From the NCBI GenBank assembly GCA_016186795.1, contig JACPKY010000002.1, forward strand, positions 817,814 to 881,813: DNA of 64,000 bases, given 5' to 3'. A model generated the notes under the pieces. That model was given only the letters and a program-made list of their open reading frames with translations. It was not told where the DNA came from and searched no databases. The position numbers were made by a program, and so were the translations under genes. Source of the stretch: Candidatus Gottesmanbacteria bacterium. Its GTDB lineage: Bacteria > Patescibacteria > Microgenomatia > 2-02-FULL-39-11. Positions 1-8,579 of the stretch are shown here, in pieces (positions within the stretch are counted from its first letter, which is position 1; each line of letters starts with the position of its first letter).

Positions 1-20
1 TTTAGGTGTATGATAAAAAA

Positions 21-1568
21 ATGTCAGATACTCTACTTATGAGAACACTTCTTATCATATCACTTTTGTATTTTGTGTCTGGTTTGCTACTTCTTCCTTC
101 CTATCAACATCAACTCAATCCGGACACGATCTCTTACATAAATATTGCCCGTAGATATATCGTACTTGATTTTAAAAATGCTATTGATCCGTATTGGGGA
201 CCATTATTTTCATGGATGTTAATTCCACTCATGGTAGTCCACATTGAGCCAACGATTGCGGTAAAAATTACGCAACTTCTCATAGGATTTCTTGCCATCG
301 TTGGAGTAAAACTCCTAATAAATCAACTACGTTTTCGGAAACACCTGCAAATATGGTGCCTCCTGACTGTAGCACCGTTAATACTGTATTTTGCCTATAG
401 TGTAGGAACCCCTGATCTATTAGGGGTTACAATTACCCTATTCTATCTCTCGTTCGTCATTGATAAAAATTTCTTTCTGGGAAAAAAATCAGGAATATTT
501 CTTGGCATTCTCGGTAGCCTCATGTATTTTTCTAAGAGTTATTTTTTCTTTTTTTTCCTTCTTCATTTTCCTCTTATGAGCGTTCTCCACCTACATGGAA
601 ATAGAGCAAGGAAACTTAAAAAGTCTATTGCTACAACAGTTGTATATGCCTTCATCGCCTTTTCCCTTCTCTCCGGTATTTGGATAATTGCGGTAAGTAT
701 GAAATTACACACATTTTCAATTGGTACTGCAGGAGAATATAATTATCGTCTGGTAGGACCTCTTTCTCGTGGTCAACCAATGCACTATCAGGGATTTTTG
801 AGTCCCCCTGCAGGAATTGCCACAAGCGCATGGGACAGTCCGAGTGATCTAATCCTTCCTTCCTGGAATCCATTCGACTATCCACTCTACCAAGTATTTC
901 TCCTCCAGAAAAATCTTGGGTTGACCGTTTCGTATTTGCAAACATTTTCTTCTTTTTCTCTTGGGGTACTTCTTCTCTACTTCGTACTGATACTTTCAAT
1001 TTACCGACGGGAACACACCTTTCCCTCGCACCTCTACATTTTTATTACTTTCATGCTCTCGATTCTTAGCTATATAGTAATTTTCCCGGAAGAACGGTAC
1101 CTCTGGTTTGCCTTTCTGCTTCTTGTTATTATGGCAGCTCATATCATACAGAGTGCTACCGATCTTCCATTCTTTGCATTCTGGCATAACGTGGCACTCC
1201 TTGTCTTTCTTGCTATTTCTTTCACTATTATGCCTACACAGCATCTTTTCCAAGGTAGAGATACCGGCAAAGATGTATACGAGCTAAGTCAATTCTTAAG
1301 GCAAAAAGACGAAATATCGGGAAATATCGCGTCAAATTCCAACTGGTATACTTCACTATATCTTGCATTCTATTTCGATAGTAAATATTACGGGGAAAAA
1401 GGTGAAATCCCCCAAGACTCTATCGCTGACGCTTTGAGAGCCAATTCTATTGATTATTACTTCTACTGGTTAAATAGTGGAGAAAAAACTGACACAACTT
1501 TGAATAATTACAGTGATTTATATGTTGAATTACCGTTTCTACGAATTTACAAAGTGTCCAAAGAATAA
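21..1568 (+). CDS. Multi-pass membrane protein, GT-C glycosyltransferase-like
   Basis: About 515 residues with roughly ten or more hydrophobic segments and a soluble C-terminal domain of about 100 residues ending in a typical extracytoplasmic strand pattern (LPFLRIYKVSKE). This layout matches GT-C/PMT-type polyprenyl-phosphate sugar transferases or relatives, which act at the outer face of the membrane, but I see no diagnostic catalytic pair, so the function is not assigned. An in-frame GTG at 6 could extend it by five residues; ATG at 21 is preferred. The gene may have more sequence upstream of the window only if the real start lies before position 1. It is followed after 3 bases by msrA on the same strand. 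Confidence 0.6.
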   Translation: MSDTLLMRTLLIISLLYFVSGLLLLPSYQHQLNPDTISYINIARRYIVLDFKNAIDPYWGPLFSWMLIPLMVVHIEPTIAVKITQLLIGFLAIVGVKLLINQLRFRKHLQIWCLLTVAPLILYFAYSVGTPDLLGVTITLFYLSFVIDKNFFLGKKSGIFLGILGSLMYFSKSYFFFFFLLHFPLMSVLHLHGNRARKLKKSIATTVVYAFIAFSLLSGIWIIAVSMKLHTFSIGTAGEYNYRLVGPLSRGQPMHYQGFLSPPAGIATSAWDSPSDLILPSWNPFDYPLYQVFLLQKNLGLTVSYLQTFSSFSLGVLLLYFVLILSIYRREHTFPSHLYIFITFMLSILSYIVIFPEERYLWFAFLLLVIMAAHIIQSATDLPFFAFWHNVALLVFLAISFTIMPTQHLFQGRDTGKDVYELSQFLRQKDEISGNIASNSNWYTSLYLAFYFDSKYYGEKGEIPQDSIADALRANSIDYYFYWLNSGEKTDTTLNNYSDLYVELPFLRIYKVSKE

Positions 1569-1571
1569 AAT

Positions 1572-2162
1572 ATGCCTCTTGATAATCCAAAAACTTCTCC
1601 ATTAACCATGCAAGATAGAAGACTAGAAAAGGCAACCCTTGCAGGAGGCTGTTTTTGGTGCATAGAGACAGTGTTTCGAAGGATACGGGGAGTAGTCTCC
1701 GTAGTCTCCGGATACTCAGGAGGATCAATCAAAAATCCAAAAGACAGCGATATCTACAGTGGAAAAACGGGTCATGCAGAGGCGATACAAATTACATTTG
1801 ACCCTTCCGTTATTTCGTTTGAGAGACTCCTGTATATCTTTTGGCATATGCATAATCCGACAACACTCAATAAGCAAGGAGCAGATATCGGAACACAATA
1901 CCGATCAGTTATTTTTTATCACAGTGATGAGCAGAAAAAAGCTGCATTTGACTCAAAGCGCAAAATAGAAAAAGAAGGAATATATGAAGATCCAATTGTT
2001 ACGGAAATTATACCGTTTAAGAATTTCTATCCTGCACCGTCATACCACCAGAACTTCTATGAGAAGAATTCCTACCAACCGTACTGTTCAATAGTTATTG
2101 ATCCGAAAATTCGCCAACTTGTAGAAAAATTTGCGAAAGATATGAAAGACGAATATCGATAA
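1572..2162 (+). CDS. msrA: Peptide-methionine (S)-S-oxide reductase MsrA
   Basis: Repairs oxidised methionine (S-sulfoxide) in proteins using thioredoxin-type thiols. The diagnostic GCFWC motif is at residues 26-30, with Cys27 the catalytic nucleophile; the later HAEAIQITFDP, GTQYRS and YHQNF stretches are also family signatures. Its 196 residues include about 12 extra N-terminal residues before an internal Met13 (position 1608), which could be the true start. It sits 3 bases after the membrane protein and is probably co-transcribed. The redox-repair role fits the many thiol proteins elsewhere in the window. No MsrB partner is visible nearby. Confidence 0.95.
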   Translation: MPLDNPKTSPLTMQDRRLEKATLAGGCFWCIETVFRRIRGVVSVVSGYSGGSIKNPKDSDIYSGKTGHAEAIQITFDPSVISFERLLYIFWHMHNPTTLNKQGADIGTQYRSVIFYHSDEQKKAAFDSKRKIEKEGIYEDPIVTEIIPFKNFYPAPSYHQNFYEKNSYQPYCSIVIDPKIRQLVEKFAKDMKDEYR

Positions 2163-2309
2163 CCATATTGTTCCTCTGTAAACTATCCCACAAACCAGGC
2201 GGTTTCCATCACGAATATCAAAGTTCACTCAACTTGACATGTATATTCTCTCCTGTCACACTGGGTAGTAGATTATTTTCCTAGTTTAAATTTAAATAAG
2301 GAGGTGAAT

Positions 2310-2534
2310 ATGGGTAAAAAACTCATTGCTGGGTTTTTGGATTTTCTCATCGCTTTTATAGGAATCGGCTGGCTTCTCACTCGAATCTCGGGAAGAGAAG
2401 GAACGGTCAGTCTCTATGATATTTGGCTTCTTATTTGGGTGGGATCGGTGGTTGCGTATTTCCTCCTAACGAAAAAATATTTAGGCCAGACATTGGGAAG
2501 TAAAATCATGGGAATCCCTGTTAAAAAGAAATAG
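2310..2534 (+). CDS. Small RDD-like membrane protein
   Basis: Seventy-four residues with two hydrophobic helices. It begins with KKLIAGFLDF and ends with GQTLGSKIMGIPV, which resembles the conserved ends of RDD-family membrane proteins, but it is shorter than most of them. The start is set by a strong ribosome site AAGGAGG at 2298-2304 before ATG 2310, so the GTG at 2304 that lies inside the Shine-Dalgarno is not the start. Role unknown; RDD proteins are loosely linked to transport. The 140 bases upstream hold a TTGACA at 2234-2239 but no convincing -10 partner. Confidence 0.7.
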   Translation: MGKKLIAGFLDFLIAFIGIGWLLTRISGREGTVSLYDIWLLIWVGSVVAYFLLTKKYLGQTLGSKIMGIPVKKK

Positions 2535-2555
2535 GTTAGAACTTTTCTTTATTCA

Positions 2556-4046
2556 ATGAAAACTGTCCTGCGGTTACTCGCAAGTCTTATCTTTTTCCTC
2601 TCATTCTTTTCGTTTCTCCTCTTGACAGCATTTAAGACGAAACTTTTGACTCCAACCTTCTGGAGTGCTCCTTTACAAAAAGCAGACGTGTATATCTACA
2701 TTGAGAATCAGATTAAATCACTGCCGTCAAATCAATTAGGATTTACCGTATCTTCAAAAGAATTACAAGATACGATTGAAACAAATATTGAGAGACTGAT
2801 TGTGTACTTTTCCAAAGGGGAGAGAAAACTCACTCTCTACATTCCGATACACCAGTGGAGACTCCCGCAACAACTTCTCACCCAACCTCCCTTTTCGAAA
2901 CTTACTGAAGAGACAGATTTTGAAACATTCGCAAACCTCATTCTTCCAAAAAATCAGGTGAAAGAGATTCAAACGTATCTCAATCTTACGCAACAGATTG
3001 TTTTGATTCTTCCGATTATGCAAATTGTCCTCTTGATTGTTGGAGCTATTTCAATTGCTTCAGTGTATGCACTGGGGAAGGACACAGCAGGAAAAATACG
3101 AGGTACATTTGAACTGGTCTTCGTATCGGGACTTTTCACAACGCTGGGAAGTTATGGGGTATTAAAAATACTAGAAAAGATCATAAATGGTTACCCCGGA
3201 ATGAATCCATATCTTAAAGAAGTTTTTAGCGATTGGATCAGCGATTTTTTAAGTATCGGTCAACTTGGAGGACTAACTGCCCTGATTGGAGGACTTCTGG
3301 GAATACTTTCTGTTTCATATCTGGTACGCACGGGGCATGTACACGTTGAGAAAGAATCCGAGCCACAGACAAATCAAAAAGGTGCAAAAAGCAAGAAAAA
3401 AATCATCATTGCAATTTTGGTATTTCTACTTCTTGCTTTTGTCATATCAAAAGGCAAATTCACCCTAACCATGACAAGAACTGGTCAAGATAGCCAAATT
3501 GCGCAAGATCAGAATATTAATGAGGAACAGAAAGAGAATAAATCACTCCAGAAAAATCTCATACTTTCAGATGCGCCGTATGTGAGCCAATTTGGCTGGT
3601 CAATGAAATATCCCCAGGGGTGGTCTATAAAAAAACACGATCCCTCTCAAACAGTCCTCATTCACAAAACATCAAACCAGACTGAAAGAGACTGGGCGTC
3701 ACTTGCTGTTGAACCGTTCGATCGTGTAACAGGCGTAAAAGACGATGAATTCTTGAAAGTGTTATCAGATGTTATCTCAACAGGTCGACTTGAACGACAT
3801 CCCAACTCAAAACTAGTTGGAACACCAATGGAAGATGAATGGAATGGTTTCAAACGGTTTATTGCACAGTTTGATTATACTGATAAGGAGTCTAGTCTTG
3901 CCCTTCGCCAACTCAGATGGTATTTACTACCTATCCAAGAAACCCGGCAAGGGTATTTACTCTATAGCACTTCACCGGTTACGAGATTTGACTCGTATGA
4001 AAGCATCTTGAAAAATGCAATGAGTAGCTTCAAAATAGATCAGTAA
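2556..4046 (+). CDS. Membrane protein with C-terminal PsbP/MOG1-like soluble domain (hypothetical)
   Basis: 496 residues. An N-terminal signal-anchor helix is followed by a soluble segment, a cluster of about four membrane helices (around residues 145-260), a basic linker, one more membrane helix near residue 285 and a soluble C-terminal domain of about 170 residues. The C-terminal domain opens with a GWSMKYPQGW-type strand, reminiscent of PsbP/MOG1-like folds in bacterial surface proteins. No catalytic motif is visible. It follows the RDD-like gene by 21 bases and probably shares its transcript. Confidence 0.6.
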   Translation: MKTVLRLLASLIFFLSFFSFLLLTAFKTKLLTPTFWSAPLQKADVYIYIENQIKSLPSNQLGFTVSSKELQDTIETNIERLIVYFSKGERKLTLYIPIHQWRLPQQLLTQPPFSKLTEETDFETFANLILPKNQVKEIQTYLNLTQQIVLILPIMQIVLLIVGAISIASVYALGKDTAGKIRGTFELVFVSGLFTTLGSYGVLKILEKIINGYPGMNPYLKEVFSDWISDFLSIGQLGGLTALIGGLLGILSVSYLVRTGHVHVEKESEPQTNQKGAKSKKKIIIAILVFLLLAFVISKGKFTLTMTRTGQDSQIAQDQNINEEQKENKSLQKNLILSDAPYVSQFGWSMKYPQGWSIKKHDPSQTVLIHKTSNQTERDWASLAVEPFDRVTGVKDDEFLKVLSDVISTGRLERHPNSKLVGTPMEDEWNGFKRFIAQFDYTDKESSLALRQLRWYLLPIQETRQGYLLYSTSPVTRFDSYESILKNAMSSFKIDQ

Positions 4047-4089
4047 ACATAGTTGGTAAATCAAAAAGTCTTTATTACTACAAAATAAT

Positions 4090-4890
4090 ATGGAGAAAGA
4101 GTTTAGTCGTAACAAAGAGAAATTGGAGGCCGCGTACCAACTACTTCTGGAACCTACCACAACATTTGAAAAATTTGAAAAAATCCGAACCTTACTCAAA
4201 GGAATAGACCCAACAATTGATAAAACCCTTACATCGTGCTCAAATGTCATAAAGAAACTCAAAAAGTTACAGAAAGGGGAAATTATCGAACTGGCTGTCG
4301 AGGCACTCCCAGACAACACCGAAAAAGAAAAAAAGAGGAAAAAATATTTACTTCTCTTTCTTTCCACCTGGAAGGACTTACGTTCCGAAGTGAAACGGGT
4401 AAAGGAACTTTCTCAAGAAGGACAAACCGATGGAAAAGCCACCTCCCAAGGACAGGTAATGACGCTTGGGAAAATATTTGCTCTCGCCAAAGGACCCCTC
4501 GGGGTAATTACTATTTCCGCAGTCGCAATTGTTGGAGTAATACAAATTCTTGAATCATCAGCAGTATCAATCATGATTAAAAATCGGGGATGTACTTCTC
4601 TTATGCCTATTTCCGAAATATCTCTCCCGCCAATTCCTGGGATAAAACTACCAAATGAAAGTATCCCTGATGGCGGAGATGCAGAAGCAAAAATACCACC
4701 TCTTGAGGTTACTATTGATGGGACGAAGAGAGGGTTTGTCAAACTCTCTGCTTTAGGATTAAGTATGGATTATAATCTTCCTGGAACCAATGTAGATTTT
4801 CTTTTTAATAAACAGTCTCTTATAGGGAAACGCACCACCATAAGTTTGTCACAGTCTAAGGAGCATGAACTTGTAGTTCGATGCTTTTAG
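4090..4890 (+). CDS. Hypothetical protein with coiled-coil N-terminus and one membrane helix
   Basis: 266 residues, not recognised. The first about 115 residues are highly charged and probably helical; a glycine-rich hydrophobic helix follows near residues 125-150, then a beta-rich C-terminal domain containing a PEGA-like stretch (IDGTKRGFVKLSALGLSMDY) that suggests a small surface beta domain. Its last 4 bases overlap convergently with the methyltransferase on the other strand. Confidence 0.6.
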   Translation: MEKEFSRNKEKLEAAYQLLLEPTTTFEKFEKIRTLLKGIDPTIDKTLTSCSNVIKKLKKLQKGEIIELAVEALPDNTEKEKKRKKYLLLFLSTWKDLRSEVKRVKELSQEGQTDGKATSQGQVMTLGKIFALAKGPLGVITISAVAIVGVIQILESSAVSIMIKNRGCTSLMPISEISLPPIPGIKLPNESIPDGGDAEAKIPPLEVTIDGTKRGFVKLSALGLSMDYNLPGTNVDFLFNKQSLIGKRTTISLSQSKEHELVVRCF

Positions 4891-5723
4891 GAGAATCTCT
4901 TCGTTTTCCGGGCAATAACAAGATCCTGTTCGTGAACTGTCTCTTCCGTTTTCTCCCTCCCGCACCAGTAACCCCAGACGATTTTTTCGATTGTTAATCC
5001 TGATTTCTTATATACGTTCTTCAACCAGCTTTCTTTCACCGCAATAATTCTCTCTTTTATAATTTTGTCACGAGACCAATAATTTCTATACTCATAATTC
5101 AATAAATATTTTTTGCCCATACGTAACTCTTTTGAGGATAAACCTTGTCTATCAAGCTTGAGCGATTGATTATTGGCAATGAAATAGGTCGAGAGGACTA
5201 ATGCTTCGTCTTTTAATACTCTATGAATTTCTAGTAAGTAGTTTTCTATCTCTTTTGGCCGAAAATGTGTAAAGATTGAATTGAGAAATACTATATCAAA
5301 TGACTCATTTTGAAAAGGGAAGACAAAATTTTCTGCTTTTATTTGCCCTTTCGGGTTGTAGTAAGCATGGTAAATATCACGATGAAGGAATTGAAAATTC
5401 TTTTTCTTTACGTGACTTTTTAGATAATCAACAAACGATTTATTCACCTCAAATGTTGTGTACGACCCCTTTTTTAGGAAACTCGCAAGAGCTGAAGCAA
5501 AACGTCCATCACCGCATCCAATATCGAGAATGTGACTTCCTGGATTTGCCGACCCATATTTTCGAACTATATTAGCCTGCAGATTACCTGTTTCGATGTA
5601 TGTTTCTATATCTTTCCCTGATCGCCGTAATTCAAACGGAGGAATAATTCGTGGAAAATATCTTAGTCTCTTAAGATAGTCACGAAAAGCTGAGTGGCTC
5701 TTACTCATAAAGCGAATAATCAA
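4887..5723 (-). CDS. Class I SAM-dependent methyltransferase
   Basis: Rossmann-type methyltransferase of the Methyltransf_11/25 kind: motif I ILDIGCGDGRFA binds S-adenosylmethionine, an acidic residue ends strand 2 (TFEVNKSF), and FDIVFLNSIFTHF is motif IV. The substrate is unknown. ATG at 5708 (MSKSHSAF) is an alternative start to the one used here. It is monocistronic and converges on the preceding gene with a 4-base overlap. Confidence 0.85.
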   Translation of the reverse strand: MIIRFMSKSHSAFRDYLKRLRYFPRIIPPFELRRSGKDIETYIETGNLQANIVRKYGSANPGSHILDIGCGDGRFASALASFLKKGSYTTFEVNKSFVDYLKSHVKKKNFQFLHRDIYHAYYNPKGQIKAENFVFPFQNESFDIVFLNSIFTHFRPKEIENYLLEIHRVLKDEALVLSTYFIANNQSLKLDRQGLSSKELRMGKKYLLNYEYRNYWSRDKIIKERIIAVKESWLKNVYKKSGLTIEKIVWGYWCGREKTEETVHEQDLVIARKTKRFS

Positions 5724-5826
5724 CGGGATCGGAAAGGATAAATATTCTCACAATCGTATCAGCAAAAATACAACCGTTCAAACATACCAAGAAGAATGGA
5801 GATAAGTGATTAAATCTTGAATCTAA

Positions 5827-6282
5827 CTATTTATAATATGATCGGATTTGGAAAAGAATGTACAGAGGAAGTAGCGCTCCAAGCAACAGATTGCCGAGAT
5901 TGTACGACAGAAGGTGCGAAACGATTCCAAGAAGGGTAGCGTAAAATACCAAGTTCCATGCTGATTTTTTCCGCTTCATAAGTCCTGGAATAGCAAGTCC
6001 CTCAAGAATAAGAGTACCAGCCAAAATGACCAACGAGATCGTATACGTCGTACCGTATTGAACTCCGCCCATGTAACTAAATGGCATAGCCAGTGCTCCA
6101 ACTCCGAAAAGAACAAGAACTGCAGGAAGACTCAAAAGAAGAAGAACAAGTGTAATCCACGGAGCATATGTAACTAAGGCCTCTTTTACATTTCCGGGAA
6201 GCTGAGGGGCTTTCTTCCCCAAGTATTCATTCAAGACATCCTCAAGGGAGGAAAGGTTCAATTGTGGGGATTTATTTGCCAT
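5827..6282 (-). CDS. Small four-helix membrane protein (hypothetical)
   Basis: 151 residues. A soluble N-terminus of about 45 residues (LSSLEDVLNEYLGKKAPQLPG) is followed by four hydrophobic helices. Proteins of this layout are common in CPR genomes but I know no function. The N-terminal region resembles a short amphipathic helix that could sit on the inner membrane face. It stands alone between two short intergenic stretches. Confidence 0.6.
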   Translation of the reverse strand: MANKSPQLNLSSLEDVLNEYLGKKAPQLPGNVKEALVTYAPWITLVLLLLSLPAVLVLFGVGALAMPFSYMGGVQYGTTYTISLVILAGTLILEGLAIPGLMKRKKSAWNLVFYATLLGIVSHLLSYNLGNLLLGALLPLYILFQIRSYYK

Positions 6283-6380
6283 ATTTTTATGCTATGGTAT
6301 GTTGTTCCCCCTTGTCAAGAACTTCTTTCGTAGAAAAAGAATGGACACGTGAGGATTCTACCTTTCGTCAATCACAAAAA

Positions 6381-6695
6381 CTATGATCGTAACTCCTGCT
6401 TTATCCAATTTTCTACTTCCACCGTTGTTTGAATGACTGGGGAGGAGAGTAAAACAAACGTTTTGTAACTGTGAATTTTGGCTACCTCTTTTCTGACTTT
6501 TTCAAAGTTATCACGTAGTGAATCCATGATAAGTAAGACTTCCTTTGAGGAATTCCGTTTCCCTTTCCAAAAGTATGAAGATGAAACAGGAAATCTCTTG
6601 GCACAGAAAATGAGTCTCTTTTCCAACAGAGTTCGTGTTATTTTATCTGCCTCCTTCATATTGGTACAGGTTAAAAAAAGAATACAAATTTCCAT
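6381..6695 (-). CDS. cutA: CutA1-like divalent-ion tolerance protein
   Basis: 104 residues with the CutA pattern: an N-terminal strand ending CTNMKEADKITRTLLEKRLIFCAKR, then FWKGKRNSSKEVLLIMDS and the HSYKTFVLLSSPV segment, ending with a conserved WIKQEL helix. CutA proteins form tight trimers; they are linked to copper tolerance, though their biochemical job remains unclear. The usual conserved Cys/Trp region is slightly altered (CAKRFPVSSSYFWKG where CVN-type sequences are normal). Confidence 0.85.
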   Translation of the reverse strand: MEICILFLTCTNMKEADKITRTLLEKRLIFCAKRFPVSSSYFWKGKRNSSKEVLLIMDSLRDNFEKVRKEVAKIHSYKTFVLLSSPVIQTTVEVENWIKQELRS

Positions 6696-6740
6696 TGCTA
6701 GATTATATCAGAGGGACGTTTGAGATGGTAAAATGGATTG

Positions 6741-6984
6741 ATGATACCAAAGAACAAATACTGGTCAGGAAAAGTCACTCGGACAAGTTTCGCTCCCAGA
6801 GAAAATTGCATCAAGTCTCAAGCGCTCAGCGGAAAATAGTATGAGAAGAAAAGCACCCCCATTTCAATCCGCGATGAGTATGCTCAATTTCTACATTAAT
6901 CGTGCAGGGAAAAATTTAAATCCAGAAAGGAAAAAAATACTCCAGAAGGCAAAAGATGAACTGAGAAAAATGTTTCACAAATGA
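6741..6984 (+). pseudogene. Frameshifted and internally deleted DUF3175 gene
   Basis: The 3' part (frame of ATG 6841) reads LPEKIASSLKRSAE, then RRKAPPFQSAMSM and LNFYINRAGKNL and ends KDELRKMFHK, the conserved core of the DUF3175 family. The family's N-terminal signature, NKYWSGKVTRTS, lies just upstream from 6753 but in another frame, beginning at ATG 6741. Between them the usual dozen or so residues are missing. A single out-of-frame deletion near 6785-6795 would explain both. Function of the family is unknown; it is common next to LigD-type genes in other bacteria, which fits the LigD phosphoesterase nearby. Confidence 0.7.
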
Positions 6985-7030
6985 TCAACTCCGATCGTAA
7001 GTAAAAAAAACCAATCGGAATTTGACCCTA

Positions 7031-7059
7031 TTGACAAAGAAAAAACCTATCGCTATGCT
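7031..7059 (+). promoter_or_regulatory. Sigma70-type promoter for the small secreted protein
   Basis: TTGACA at 7031-7036, a 17-base spacer and TATGCT at 7054-7059. The predicted transcript begins near 7066, just before the strong ribosome site AAAGGAGGTG at 7071-7080. Confidence 0.6.
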
Positions 7060-7088
7060 GATTCAAAACGAAAGGAGGTGAAGAAAGG

Positions 7089-7391
7089 ATGATTAAAAAA
7101 TTTCTCGTTGGAATATCTGCAAGTGCAGTGATACTTGGTTCGATGGCAATTCCAGCTTTTGCGGGAAACTCCGGTGATGGTTCTGGATATGGAACTCAGC
7201 CTGGATATGATGTATCTGCAAGTCATACTGAATGTCAAGGTCATGGATCATTTGGCTATTTTGGTAAGAACTGGAATCTTGGAAATGAACAATCAGGACA
7301 CTACCCAGGAGTATCTTATCCTGGACCAGGAGCAGATGGTCAAGCAACCGGGTACAATAACAGCCACCTTTGTGGCAACCCACAAAATTAA
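7089..7391 (+). CDS. Small secreted Gly/Tyr-rich protein
   Basis: 100 residues with a clear signal peptide (KK, hydrophobic core, cleavage after IPAFA at about residue 25). The mature protein of about 75 residues is rich in Gly, Tyr, Ser and His and has only two cysteines (about residues 49 and 95), which could form a disulfide. No known family. It has its own promoter, a strong ribosome site and a strong terminator, implying high expression of a single-gene unit, for instance a surface or cell-contact protein. That role is inference. Confidence 0.7.
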   Translation: MIKKFLVGISASAVILGSMAIPAFAGNSGDGSGYGTQPGYDVSASHTECQGHGSFGYFGKNWNLGNEQSGHYPGVSYPGPGADGQATGYNNSHLCGNPQN

Positions 7392-7403
7392 GTTTATTTT
7401 AAA

Positions 7404-7437
7404 AACAACCCATCAAGAAAAAGCGTGATGGGTTGTT
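7404..7437 (+). terminator. Rho-independent terminator, probably bidirectional
   Basis: A perfect 12-bp stem (AACAACCCATCA pairing with TGATGGGTTGTT) is followed by a T run on the plus strand and preceded by an A run, so it can also stop minus-strand transcription. It overlaps the 3' end of the convergent LigD-like gene. Confidence 0.85.
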
Positions 7438-8015
7438 TTTATATTGTGTATTACATTCTGAGAAATTTCAGTAAGCGTCCGTTTAGTTTTAGCTGAAAAA
7501 TCATAATCATTTGCATTGTAGTCTTTTTGGACGTACTCATCTTTGTGCTTGATAAGAAGCCAGGAGTTTTTGGGGCCAAAACCCCGAGTTTTGATGAGTG
7601 CAAAAGAGCCTTTGAGTTTGCTACCAAAGAGTTGAAATTTTAGTTCTCCTTTTTTCATTCCCTCCTTCATCACTTTTTGCGCTACCTCCCTATCTTTCAC
7701 AAGTTCCCGTCTCCCCTTTTCCAATTCAATTTCCGGAATATACGCACCTGTATCCCAAATCATCACAGTACCAGCACCATAGTTGTCCGGAGGGATTATA
7801 CCTTCAAAATGTCGATATGTAAGATCATGATCCGGTGTTTGCATCGCCAGGCGTTTAACTGTTGGATCCAATGACGGACCTTTGGGAATAGCCCATGATG
7901 GCATAACGTTCCCTATCTGCAAACGGAAATCATAATGCAGGCGTGTTGCTGCATGCTTATGTATGACAAACACAAGCGAATCAGATTTTTTCCCGATGAT
8001 AGCAAGTTGTTTCAT
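7413..8015 (-). CDS. Stand-alone LigD 3'-phosphoesterase domain
   Basis: Removes 3'-phosphate or ribonucleotide ends during DNA end repair; in LigD it is fused to ligase and polymerase. All catalytic residues known from Pseudomonas LigD are present at constant spacing: His21, His27, Asp29, Arg31 and His63 (RLHYDFRL, then PDHDL), with the PKGPSLDP, FEGIIP and GAGTVMIWD signatures. The 200 residues cover the domain only. No ligase, polymerase or Ku gene is seen in this window. It lies 20 bases downstream of the VOC gene and is probably co-transcribed. Confidence 0.92.
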   Translation of the reverse strand: MKQLAIIGKKSDSLVFVIHKHAATRLHYDFRLQIGNVMPSWAIPKGPSLDPTVKRLAMQTPDHDLTYRHFEGIIPPDNYGAGTVMIWDTGAYIPEIELEKGRRELVKDREVAQKVMKEGMKKGELKFQLFGSKLKGSFALIKTRGFGPKNSWLLIKHKDEYVQKDYNANDYDFSAKTKRTLTEISQNVIHNIKTTHHAFS

Positions 8016-8035
8016 GAGGCTTAGGACTTTGTGTC

Positions 8036-8428
8036 TTAACTAGTTGGTTGGAGCATACTTATTAGATTACCCTCAGTATCATGAAATGAAACATACCATC
8101 CAACGCCTGGAATTTCCATAGGTTTTCCAAGAATATGTCCACCAGCACTCTTTACTTTTTCAATATGTGCGTTGATATCATCAACTTGAATGACAACAGA
8201 TGGATATTTACTTGGATTGTCAACTGACTTTGGGAAAAATCCTCCGTTAATCGCTCCTGGTTTTAATGGGCCTTTTTTATCTGATTCAGTTGTCATCACA
8301 ACGACATAATTTCCCATTTCCGGACCCATCTTGTTGCATTCCCATCCAAAGACATTGGAGTAAAAATTCACCATGCGGTCTCTATCCTCAACAGGCATCT
8401 CAAAGTGGACAACAGGATTCATTTTCAT
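8036..8428 (-). CDS. VOC-family (glyoxalase/bleomycin resistance fold) protein
   Basis: 130 residues forming paired beta-alpha-beta-beta-beta units: VVHFEMPVEDRDRMVNFYSNVFGWE and the later YPSVVIQVDDINAHIEKVKSAGG plus VSFHDTEGNLISMLQ. The conserved His at residue 8, and a C-terminal Glu in DTEGN, are at metal-ligand positions. Such proteins are usually metal-dependent lyases, dioxygenases or antibiotic-binding proteins; the substrate is not predictable. A Crp/Fnr-type palindrome lies about 63-78 bases upstream, next to a TATGAT-like -10. Confidence 0.85.
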   Translation of the reverse strand: MKMNPVVHFEMPVEDRDRMVNFYSNVFGWECNKMGPEMGNYVVVMTTESDKKGPLKPGAINGGFFPKSVDNPSKYPSVVIQVDDINAHIEKVKSAGGHILGKPMEIPGVGWYVSFHDTEGNLISMLQPTS

Positions 8429-8490
8429 AATTCCTCCATTTTTTTTCTTTAAATATTAATAATTACTTATGAGAATATTTTATCATATTG

Positions 8491-8506
8491 TGTGATATGC
8501 ATCACA
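8491..8506. promoter_or_regulatory. Crp/Fnr-type operator
   Basis: Perfect TGTGA-N6-TCACA palindrome upstream of the VOC gene (minus strand). An A/T-rich TATGATAAAAT stretch that can serve as the -10 lies about 17 bases closer to the gene, which would place the site near -40, a usual activator position. Two Crp/Fnr genes are present in the window. Confidence 0.6.
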
Positions 8507-8528
8507 GGTTAAGTGATTCTCGTGCCAT

Positions 8529-8565
8529 GCAAAATCCCTCAAATTTTGATGTTGAGGAATTTTGC
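8529..8565 (-). terminator. Terminator hairpin after the OsmC operon
   Basis: A 14-bp stem with one mismatch (GCAAAATCCCTCAA against TTGAGGAATTTTGC) lies 15 bases past the OsmC stop in the minus direction. There is no long T run after it, so it may be a moderate terminator or an mRNA-end stabiliser. Confidence 0.5.
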
Positions 8566-8579
8566 GAGTTTTTTCACTC

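Noticed and set aside
6635..6844. Plus-strand open frame of 69 codons
   Set aside because: It runs over the DUF3175 remnant in a wrong frame and has no conserved features.
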